A DNA stretch of 37,247 nucleotides from Bacilli bacterium. Its GTDB lineage: Bacteria > Bacillota_I > Bacilli_A > RF39 > UBA660. Location: positions 1-37,247 of the forward strand of contig JAFYER010000013.1 of NCBI GenBank assembly GCA_017544165.1, written 5' to 3'. The notes beneath the pieces were generated by a model. It had not been told where the DNA came from. It made no database searches and saw only the letters and a list, made by a program, of their open reading frames with translations. Positions 30,778-37,247 of this stretch are shown one piece after another. Positions within the stretch are counted from its first letter, which is position 1, and each line of letters begins with the position of its first letter. The position numbers and the translations under genes are program-made.

Positions 30778-32199
30778 ATGAAAGTAAGAACAAGATTTGC
30801 TCCATCCCCAACTGGATATATGCATATAGGTAATTTAAGAAGTGCTTTATTTGCCTATTTAACTGCTAAAAGTATGGGTGGAGATTTTATTTTAAGAATC
30901 GAGGATACTGACCAAGAACGTAAAGTTGAAGGCGCAGTAGATTTCATTTGTCAAACTTTAGATTTAGTTGGTCTAAAACCTGATGAAGGGGCTAATATTG
31001 GTGGTGAGTATGGACCATATTTTCAAAGTGAAAGATTAGATATTTATAAAAAATATGCAGAAATGTTAGTAGAGCAAGGTGATGCTTACTATTGTTTTTG
31101 CGATGAAGAAAGACTTGAAAAATTAAGAGAGATAGCTTCTGCCAGAAAAGTACCATTTATGTACGATGGGCATTGTTCACATATTCCTTTAGAGGAAGCT
31201 AAAGAAAGAATTGCTGCTGGGGAAAAATATGTTATTAGACAAAAGATGCCTAAGGAAGGTTTTACTTCTTACACAGATACAGTTTATGGCGAAATAAAAA
31301 TTGAAAATGCTACTTTAGAAGATCAAATTCTTATTAAAAGTGACGGATTTCCAACTTATAATTTTGCTAATGTAATCGATGATCATTTAATGGAAATAAC
31401 TCATGTCAACAGAGGTAATGAGTATCTTTCAAGTACGCCAAAATATTTACTTTTATATAAATCATTTGGTTGGGAAAGTCCTGTTTATATTCACCAACCG
31501 CTTGTTATCAAAGCTGATGGAACTAAGATTAGTAAAAGAAATAAAGATGATAATCTAATGGATTTAGTAAATAGAGGTTTTTTACCAGAGGCAATTATCA
31601 ATTATCTAGCTTTAATTGGTTGGTCTCCGAAAGAAAATAGAGAAATCTTTTCTCTAAAAGAACTTGAAGAAAACTTTGATATTACTAGAATATCTAGTGC
31701 TCCGGGTTGTTATGATATTAAAAAGCTTGAATGGTTTAATGCCCATTATATTAAAGAAATGGCTGATGATAAGTATTTAGAGTGGATTAAACCTTTCTTA
31801 ACTTATGATGTTTCTGATAAGTCTACAGAGTGGGTTAATAAACTATTATTAACTTATAAAAGTCATATAAGCTTTGGTGAAGAGATTAATGATGTTGTTA
31901 AAAACTTCTTTACTGACGAATATAATTTATCTGAGGAATGCCAAGAGCTTCTTAACAGCGATGAAATAGTTCCTTTGGTAATTGAAAAATTTATTAGTGA
32001 AATAGAGTTAATTGTCGATTGGAATACTGATAATATTTTAAAAGCAATTGATAATGTTAAAAATAGTTTAAATGTCAAAGGGAAACTACTTTATATGCCT
32101 CTTAGAATTAAAGCTAGTGGTTATATGCATGGACCAGAATTAGATGCCTGTATATTCTTACTTGGAAAAGAAAAAACTTTAAATAACTTAAGAAAGTAG
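30778..32199 (+). CDS. gltX: Glutamyl-tRNA synthetase
   Basis: The class I aminoacyl-tRNA synthetase charges tRNA-Glu, and in organisms without GlnRS also tRNA-Gln. The 473 residues carry FAPSPTGYMHIGN with the HIGH motif at 16-19, RIEDTDQER, the tRNA-acceptor region with CFCDEE, and KISKR at 250-254 as the KMSKS loop. The C-terminal anticodon-binding helical domain is complete. AGAGGTGG lies upstream. It is followed after 7 bases by cysS, an arrangement common in Bacillota, though the usual cysE between them is absent. Confidence 0.96.
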   Translation: MKVRTRFAPSPTGYMHIGNLRSALFAYLTAKSMGGDFILRIEDTDQERKVEGAVDFICQTLDLVGLKPDEGANIGGEYGPYFQSERLDIYKKYAEMLVEQGDAYYCFCDEERLEKLREIASARKVPFMYDGHCSHIPLEEAKERIAAGEKYVIRQKMPKEGFTSYTDTVYGEIKIENATLEDQILIKSDGFPTYNFANVIDDHLMEITHVNRGNEYLSSTPKYLLLYKSFGWESPVYIHQPLVIKADGTKISKRNKDDNLMDLVNRGFLPEAIINYLALIGWSPKENREIFSLKELEENFDITRISSAPGCYDIKKLEWFNAHYIKEMADDKYLEWIKPFLTYDVSDKSTEWVNKLLLTYKSHISFGEEINDVVKNFFTDEYNLSEECQELLNSDEIVPLVIEKFISEIELIVDWNTDNILKAIDNVKNSLNVKGKLLYMPLRIKASGYMHGPELDACIFLLGKEKTLNNLRK

Positions 32200-32206
32200 G
32201 GATAAT

Positions 32207-33598
32207 ATGAAATTATATAATACTTTAACCCACAAAGAGGAAGAATTTATTCCCATCGAAGAGGGCAAAGTAAAAATGTATACATGTGGGCCAACGGTTT
32301 ATCATTATGCCCATATTGGCAATATGCGTAATTATATTGGCCATGACATATTAGTTAGAACTTTAAAGTATTTAGGCTATGAAGTAACAAGAGCTATGAA
32401 TATAACTGATGTTGGTCATTTGACAAGTGATTCTGATTCAGGCGAAGATAAGATGATGAAAGCTGCTCAAAAAGAGGGCAAAACAGCGATGGAAATTGCT
32501 AAGTTTTATACTGAGGCTTTCTTTAAGGATTATGACAAATTAAATCTATTAAGACCGGATATTTTAAAACCGGCTACTGGCGAAATTGATATGTATATCA
32601 AAATGATAACTAAACTTTTAGAAACAGGATATGCATATATTTCTGGTGGTAATGTTTATTTTGACATATCCAAAGTAAAAGATTATTATGCTTTAACAAA
32701 TCATGTGGCGGATGAAATGGTTGTTGGCGTTCGCGAAGGAGTCGAGGAAGACTCAGCAAAAAGAAATCAAGCCGACTTTGCTTTATGGTTTACTAGTTCA
32801 AAATTTGAACATCATGAATTATTATGGGATTCACCATGGGGTAAAGGTTATCCTGGCTGGCATATCGAGTGTTCAGGCATTTCGATTAAATACCTAGGTG
32901 AGCAAATGGATATTCATGGTGGAGGCGTTGATAATATCTTTCCGCATCACACCAATGAGATTGCCCAAAGTGAGTGTTATTTAGGCCATAAATGGGTAAA
33001 TTATTGGTTTCATAACGAGCATCTTCTAGATGAATCGGGTAAGATGTCTAAATCAAATGGAGCTATTCTAACCGTTTCATTACTCGAAGAAAAAGGATAT
33101 GACCCATTAGCATTTAGGTTTATGGCTATGAGTTCTCATTATCGTAAACAATTACTTTTCACATATGATGCTTTAGATCAAGCACAATCTACTTATAAAA
33201 AACTACGCACCAAAGTTTTAAATATAGCTGATGAAGGCAAAATAGATGATGAAAAATTAAGTATCTATAATCAAAAATTTATTGATAGCATTAGTGATGA
33301 TCTAAATACTGCAAATGCTCTTGCTACCCTTTATGAAGTAATAAAAGATAATAAACTAAATGGGCATACCAAACTTGAGCTTATTAAGAAATTTGATGGT
33401 GTATTTGCTTTAGATTTAACTAAACCATTTGCTAAAAAAGAAATTGATGAAAAATATGTTGAGCAAATGATAGAAAAAAGAAGCGAAGCTAAGAAAAACA
33501 AAGATTATGCTCTTGCTGACCAAATCAGAGATGAACTTGCAAAACAAGGTATTATTTTAAAAGATACTCCTGGAAAAACGATTTATGAGGTGAAATAA
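32207..33598 (+). CDS. cysS: Cysteinyl-tRNA synthetase
   Basis: The class I synthetase charges tRNA-Cys. The 463 residues carry MYTCGPTVYHYAHIGN with the zinc ligand Cys27 and HIGN at 36-39, WHIECSG and HGGGVDNIFPHHTNEIAQSE with further zinc ligands, and GKMSKSNG as the KMSKS loop. The C-terminal helical domain ends IILKDTPGKTIYEV. Its stop overlaps the next start by one base (TAATG). Confidence 0.97.
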   Translation: MKLYNTLTHKEEEFIPIEEGKVKMYTCGPTVYHYAHIGNMRNYIGHDILVRTLKYLGYEVTRAMNITDVGHLTSDSDSGEDKMMKAAQKEGKTAMEIAKFYTEAFFKDYDKLNLLRPDILKPATGEIDMYIKMITKLLETGYAYISGGNVYFDISKVKDYYALTNHVADEMVVGVREGVEEDSAKRNQADFALWFTSSKFEHHELLWDSPWGKGYPGWHIECSGISIKYLGEQMDIHGGGVDNIFPHHTNEIAQSECYLGHKWVNYWFHNEHLLDESGKMSKSNGAILTVSLLEEKGYDPLAFRFMAMSSHYRKQLLFTYDALDQAQSTYKKLRTKVLNIADEGKIDDEKLSIYNQKFIDSISDDLNTANALATLYEVIKDNKLNGHTKLELIKKFDGVFALDLTKPFAKKEIDEKYVEQMIEKRSEAKKNKDYALADQIRDELAKQGIILKDTPGKTIYEVK

Positions 33599-34263
33599 TG
33601 GATATATTTTTGATAGTAATAATAATTTTAGTTCCTTTACTAGCGGAGATTGGTGTTAAATCTAATTATAAAAAATATTTGAAGGTAAAAAATACCCAAA
33701 AACTAACAGGTCAAGAAGTTGCTAGACAAATACTTGATAAAAATGGTCTTCAAAATGTATATGTCGTTGCTACTGATGGTTATTTATCAGATCACTATGA
33801 TCCTTCAAGAAAGACAGTTAGACTTTCTAAAGAGGTTTTTGAAGGCGAAACAGTGGCATCAATGTCAATTGCGGCGCACGAATGCGGTCATGCTATACAG
33901 GATAAAGAAGGTTATTTATTTTTCAAAATTCGAAGTGCTATTGTTCCCGTTGTCAATATTGCTACTTCTGTATCATATTATATAATCTTAATTGGTTTTG
34001 CCCTTCAAATGCTTAAACTAGTTTACTTAGGTATTGCCTTTACTTCAATGGGATTATTATTCCAAATAGTAACTTTACCGGTAGAGTTTAATGCTTCAGA
34101 AAGAGCCAAAAAACAAATTAATAAAATGCATTTAGCTTCCAAAAGTGAGGAAAAAGGCGTAAAAAAAATGCTTTGGAGCGCAGCTCTTACTTATGTAGCA
34201 GGCGTTTTAGCAAGTGCGATGCAAATTATAAGATTAGTTCTAATTTCTCGTCGTAATGATTAA
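33598..34263 (+). CDS. YugP-type membrane zinc metallopeptidase
   Basis: The 221-residue protein has an N-terminal membrane helix (3-18), a cytoplasmic or membrane-proximal domain with DHYDPSRKTVRLS, then AAHECGHAIQ with the HExxH zinc motif at 94-98. Three further hydrophobic stretches and a conserved EFNASERAKKQI segment follow, probably supplying the third ligand. It matches the YugP/DUF232 zinc peptidases (B. subtilis YugP has 225 residues). Substrate unknown. It is translationally coupled to cysS. Confidence 0.88.
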   Translation: MDIFLIVIIILVPLLAEIGVKSNYKKYLKVKNTQKLTGQEVARQILDKNGLQNVYVVATDGYLSDHYDPSRKTVRLSKEVFEGETVASMSIAAHECGHAIQDKEGYLFFKIRSAIVPVVNIATSVSYYIILIGFALQMLKLVYLGIAFTSMGLLFQIVTLPVEFNASERAKKQINKMHLASKSEEKGVKKMLWSAALTYVAGVLASAMQIIRLVLISRRND

Positions 34264-34280
34264 AATATATTATAAATAAG

Positions 34281-34310
34281 AAACTATTTGATTGAATTAA
34301 ATAGTTTTTT
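34281..34310 (+). terminator. Rho-independent terminator after the gltX-cysS unit
   Basis: AAACTATTT (34281-34289) and AAATAGTTT (34299-34307) form a perfect 9-bp stem with a 9-base loop and a T-run. Confidence 0.85.
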
Positions 34311-34320
34311 AATGTATAAT
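34292..34320 (+). promoter_or_regulatory. Promoter of the phosphoketolase gene
   Basis: TTGAAT (34292-34297), 17 bases, TATAAT (34315-34320). The -35 lies in the loop of the preceding terminator. Confidence 0.65.
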
Positions 34321-34347
34321 TTTATTAGAATAAGAGGGAGTATAAAT

Positions 34348-36723
34348 ATGGAAAAAGTGCTTAGCGATGAAATGTTAAAAAGTATTGATGGTTATTGGCG
34401 CTGTGCCAACTATTTATCAGCATGCCAACTATATTTATTAGATAACCCTTTATTAAAGAAACCTTTAGCAAAACATGATATCAAAAGAAAAATTGTTGGT
34501 CACTGGGGAACTGTGCCAGGCCAAAACTTTATTTATGCTCATCTTAATAGAATTATTAAAGAACATCATTTAAATATGATTTATCTTTCTGGACCTGGTC
34601 ATGGCGGTAATGCCATGATATCTAATACTTACTTGGAAGGTAGTTATAGTGAAATTTATCCAAATATTACCGAAGATGAAGAAGGATTAAAAAAATTATT
34701 TAAACAATTTAGTTTTCCGGGTGGAGTATCGTCACATGTTGCACCTGAAACGCCAGGGTCAATCAATGAGGGTGGTGAGCTTGGTTATAGTCTTGCTCAT
34801 GCTTATGGAGCAGTTCTTGATAATCCAAATTTAATAGCCGCCTGCGTTGTGGGTGATGGAGAAGCAGAAACTGGTCCTCTTGCAACATCTTGGCATTTAA
34901 ATAAATTTTTAAGTCCTAAAAATGATGGTGTTGTGCTACCAATACTACATTTAAATGGTTATAAAATTGCAAATCCTACAGTACTTGCTAGAATTTCACA
35001 CGAAGAGTTAAATAGCTATTTTGTAGGGCTTGGCTGGCATCCAATTTTTGTTGAGGGTAGCGAGCCAATGGAAATGCATGAACAAATGGCACAGGCTTTA
35101 GAATTAGTAATTAAAGAAATTGCTGCAATTAAAAAAATGGCCTCTAAAGATGAACTGGTAAATATTGCTTGGCCGATGATTATTTTAAGAACACCAAAAG
35201 GATGGACAGGACCTAAAGAAGTAAATGGCAAAAAGATTGAAAATACCTTTAGGGCTCATCAAGTTCCAGTGGATACAACGTCAAATAGAGAGAATATCCA
35301 TGTTTTGGAAGAATGGCTTAAAAGTTATCATCCTGAGGAATTATTTGATGCCAATGGTCGATTAAAAGACGAATATCGGAAAATTATACCTGAAGGAAGA
35401 TTTAGAATGGGTGCTAATCCTAATGCAAATGGTGGACTTCTTTTAAAAGATTTACGTTTACCTAATTTCAAAGATTATGCAGTCAAGGTTTCTAGACCAG
35501 GTAGTGTCGATGTATCTGACACAATGCAATTAGGGTTTTATATAAGAGATATCTTTAAACTAAATAAGGATAATCGTAATTTTAGATTATTTGGTCCAGA
35601 TGAAGCTTTATCTAATCGTTTCAATCATGTTTTTGAAGTAGAGAATCGTTCATGGAATGCTTATTTAAATAGAAAAGATGAATATTTGTCAACTGAGGGT
35701 AGAATAATGGATTCATATTTGTCTGAACATTTTTGCGAAGGAGCACTTGAAGGCTATCTTTTGACAGGCAGACATGGCTTTATGCATAGCTATGAGGCAT
35801 TTATTAGAATTGTCGATTCGATGACAAGCCAACATGCTAAATGGTTAAAAGTTACTAAAGACATGCCATGGCGGGAAGAAATTGCTTCATTAAACTATGT
35901 TTTAACATCTCATGTATGGCAACAAGATCACAATGGTTTTACGCATCAAGATCCTGGTTTCTTAAATCATTTAGTAACTAAAAAAGCTGATATTGTCAGA
36001 ATGTATTTACCAGCGGATGCCAACTGCTTAATATCTTGTTTTGATCACTGTATTAAAACTAAAAACTATATTAATGTAATTGTAGCTTCCAAACATTCAA
36101 GACCTCAATGGCTTACAATGGATGAAGCAATTAAACATTGTACAAATGGGGTAGGTATTTGGAATTTTGCTAGTAATGATGAAAATGCTGAACCAGATAT
36201 TGTTCTAGCTGCTTGTGGTGATACCCCAACTTTAGAGGTTTTGGCAGCCATAACAATATTAAGACAAAACTTTCCAGATATAAAAATAAGAATGGTTAAT
36301 ATAGTCGATTTAATGAGGCTTGAGTCTAATGATAAACATCCACATGGTTTAAGTGATGATGACTATGACGCAATATTTACTAAAGATAAACCAATAATTT
36401 TCAATTTCCATGGTTATCCATCACTAATTCAACAACTAACATTTAATCGTCATAATAAAGATTTACATATTCATGGTTATAATGAAGAAGGCACAATTAC
36501 AACACCATTTGATATGCGAGTTCAAAATGAAATAGATCGATATCATATTGTAATTGAAGCTTTAAAATATATTCCTAGACTTAATAATATTTCTTCAAGA
36601 CTCACTTGTTGGTGTAAAGATAAGTTAGTTGAACATAAAGAATACATTCATGAGTATGGTGAAGATATGCCTGAAGTAAAAAATTGGAATTGGGAAAAAG
36701 AAATATCAAAAATTCAAAAATAA
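34348..36723 (+). CDS. xfp: Phosphoketolase (xylulose-5-phosphate/fructose-6-phosphate)
   Basis: The thiamine-diphosphate enzyme splits xylulose-5-P (and often fructose-6-P) with phosphate to acetyl-phosphate plus glyceraldehyde-3-P (or erythrose-4-P), the key step of heterofermentative sugar breakdown. The protein has 791 residues, normal size. Visible landmarks are [14 protein letters not shown] (52-65), [10 protein letters not shown] (81-90), [16 protein letters not shown] (133-148), the ThDP motif VGDGEAETG (168-176) and, in the C-terminal half, [18 protein letters not shown] and [18 protein letters not shown] at 34348 with GAGGGAG upstream is chosen over an in-frame ATG at 34288, which lies in the terminator before the promoter. 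Monocistronic. Confidence 0.96.
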   Translation: MEKVLSDEMLKSIDGYWRCANYLSACQLYLLDNPLLKKPLAKHDIKRKIVGHWGTVPGQNFIYAHLNRIIKEHHLNMIYLSGPGHGGNAMISNTYLEGSYSEIYPNITEDEEGLKKLFKQFSFPGGVSSHVAPETPGSINEGGELGYSLAHAYGAVLDNPNLIAACVVGDGEAETGPLATSWHLNKFLSPKNDGVVLPILHLNGYKIANPTVLARISHEELNSYFVGLGWHPIFVEGSEPMEMHEQMAQALELVIKEIAAIKKMASKDELVNIAWPMIILRTPKGWTGPKEVNGKKIENTFRAHQVPVDTTSNRENIHVLEEWLKSYHPEELFDANGRLKDEYRKIIPEGRFRMGANPNANGGLLLKDLRLPNFKDYAVKVSRPGSVDVSDTMQLGFYIRDIFKLNKDNRNFRLFGPDEALSNRFNHVFEVENRSWNAYLNRKDEYLSTEGRIMDSYLSEHFCEGALEGYLLTGRHGFMHSYEAFIRIVDSMTSQHAKWLKVTKDMPWREEIASLNYVLTSHVWQQDHNGFTHQDPGFLNHLVTKKADIVRMYLPADANCLISCFDHCIKTKNYINVIVASKHSRPQWLTMDEAIKHCTNGVGIWNFASNDENAEPDIVLAACGDTPTLEVLAAITILRQNFPDIKIRMVNIVDLMRLESNDKHPHGLSDDDYDAIFTKDKPIIFNFHGYPSLIQQLTFNRHNKDLHIHGYNEEGTITTPFDMRVQNEIDRYHIVIEALKYIPRLNNISSRLTCWCKDKLVEHKEYIHEYGEDMPEVKNWNWEKEISKIQK

Positions 36724-36750
36724 AAGTAACACCAAAATGTTACTTTTTTT
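36722..36750. terminator. Bidirectional terminator
   Basis: AAAAGTAACA (36722-36731) and TGTTACTTTT (36738-36747) form a perfect 10-bp stem with a 6-base loop, flanked by A and T runs. It serves xfp and the convergent gene. Confidence 0.92.
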
Positions 36751-37247
36751 CATCAATAATCCTATTATATTCATCTTCGTCGATATCAAGACATTTTAAT
36801 ATTTGTTCTTTAGTAAAATTGGCATTTTGCATGTTTTGTATTATTTGAAATCTTTCTTGCTCAATGCCTTGCTCAATACCTTGTTCTTTTCCTTCGATAT
36901 AGCCTTGTTCTTTACCTTCGTTGTAACCTTTTTCTTTGCCTTCAGCAAATCCTTGTTCAACTGCCATTTGCTTTTGAGTATTAATAAGCATAATGTAATC
37001 TTGCTCAGCTGATATCGGAGCGACGAAATCTAAATCTTCATTCAATTTACACACCTTACCTTTGTATTCATCTATGATATCCTTATTGGGACTTATTTCT
37101 TTGAGTTCATTAAGTTCATTAGGTTGTAAGTCAAGCATCATAATCAAATCATATTTTTTGATTGATTTCTTATCGTTATCATACCAAAACTTCATAATCT
37201 TGTCCATGTTGATAACAATTATTTTAAAATTGTTAATATATAAGTCA
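36740..37247 (-). CDS. Rpn / PD-(D/E)XK nuclease-transposase family protein, C-terminal part (partial)
   Basis: The open frame runs from the right edge without a start (a methionine at 37207 is internal) to a stop at 36740-36742. Visible residues begin DLYINNFKIIVINMDKIMKFWYD, then YDLIMMLDLQPNELNEL, IDEYKGKVCKLNED, and a string of short E-G-x-E-x-G repeats (YNEGKEQGYIEGKEQGIEQG) before a final helix-turn-like end. This is the characteristic C-terminal half of Rpn recombination-promoting nucleases and the related PD-(D/E)XK transposase family; the nuclease domain would lie to the right. These genes are multicopy in many gut Bacillota. Whether the full gene is intact cannot be seen. Confidence 0.75.
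   Translation of the reverse strand, partial: DLYINNFKIIVINMDKIMKFWYDNDKKSIKKYDLIMMLDLQPNELNELKEISPNKDIIDEYKGKVCKLNEDLDFVAPISAEQDYIMLINTQKQMAVEQGFAEGKEKGYNEGKEQGYIEGKEQGIEQGIEQERFQIIQNMQNANFTKEQILKCLDIDEDEYNRIIDEKK

Noticed and set aside
34288-34347. A 20-residue N-terminal extension of phosphoketolase from ATG 34288
   Set aside because: It lies in the terminator and upstream of the promoter at 34292-34320; relatives start at the methionine encoded at 34348, which has a ribosome site.
1-37247. Mycoplasma-type genetic code (UGA = Trp), considered because of the AT-richness
   Set aside because: UGA ends genes at coupled ATGA overlaps (11529-11532, 13473-13476), and all large genes read with UGG tryptophan only.

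Overview
The window is AT-rich, uses the standard code (UGA is a real stop, for example in the ATGA overlaps at 11529-11532 and 13473-13476), and has strong AGGAGG-type ribosome sites. It lacks any secretin or other outer-membrane component. This fits a monoderm, low-GC Bacillota genome, probably an uncultured gut lineage of the Bacilli/RF39 kind; that placement is inference.

Region 1 (1-9374) is a nitrate/sulfonate/taurine-type ABC transporter operon on the minus strand (substrate-binding protein, ATPase, permease) broken by two serine-recombinase insertions. The second is wholly contained and can be delimited to the base. It is 6906 bp (1887-8792), flanked by a duplicated TC (GA on the minus strand), and splits the substrate-binding gene. 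Joining the flanks restores an uninterrupted 328-codon gene. Joining the element ends gives a near-perfect 24-bp palindrome centred on the same dinucleotide, as expected for a serine-integrase attP. The element carries a recombinase and a four-gene surface cassette: a TasA/camelysin-like secreted protein, a SipW/ER-type signal peptidase with a large polytopic N-terminus, a DUF5305-like membrane protein, and an 896-codon reading frame encoding a surface protein with duplicated InlB-type and beta-helix modules. The first insertion is seen only at its right edge: a recombinase C-terminus at 1-107 abuts a permease gene that has lost its 3' end.

Region 2 (9448-12607) has three cotranscribed cytoplasmic helical proteins of unknown function, one with an mTERF-like repeat pattern, and a convergent membrane-anchored metallophosphoesterase homologue that has lost several metal ligands.

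Region 3 (12696-26420) is a long plus-strand locus for a Tad/Flp-like (type IVc) pilus of a monoderm. It begins with a small secreted membrane-anchored protein and an 1842-residue secreted protein. That protein has an N-terminal Cys-Gln thioester-type domain and 13 tandem four-cysteine repeats of about 46 residues. Next come a pilin-like protein, CpaB, the TadA/CpaF ATPase, TadB, TadC, two small Cys-rich pilin-like proteins behind their own promoter, another TadE-like protein, a TadZ/CpaE-like protein with a degenerate P-loop, and two paralogous two-helix membrane proteins. Together these look like a pilus machine whose likely tip or cargo is a giant, possibly covalently binding, adhesin. This is the best candidate in the window for an undescribed system.

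Region 4 (26476-37247) is housekeeping: uvrA, lgt, a small membrane protein, gltX, cysS, a YugP-type zinc peptidase, a phosphoketolase, and the C-terminal part of an Rpn/PD-(D/E)XK-transposase-family protein running off the right edge.
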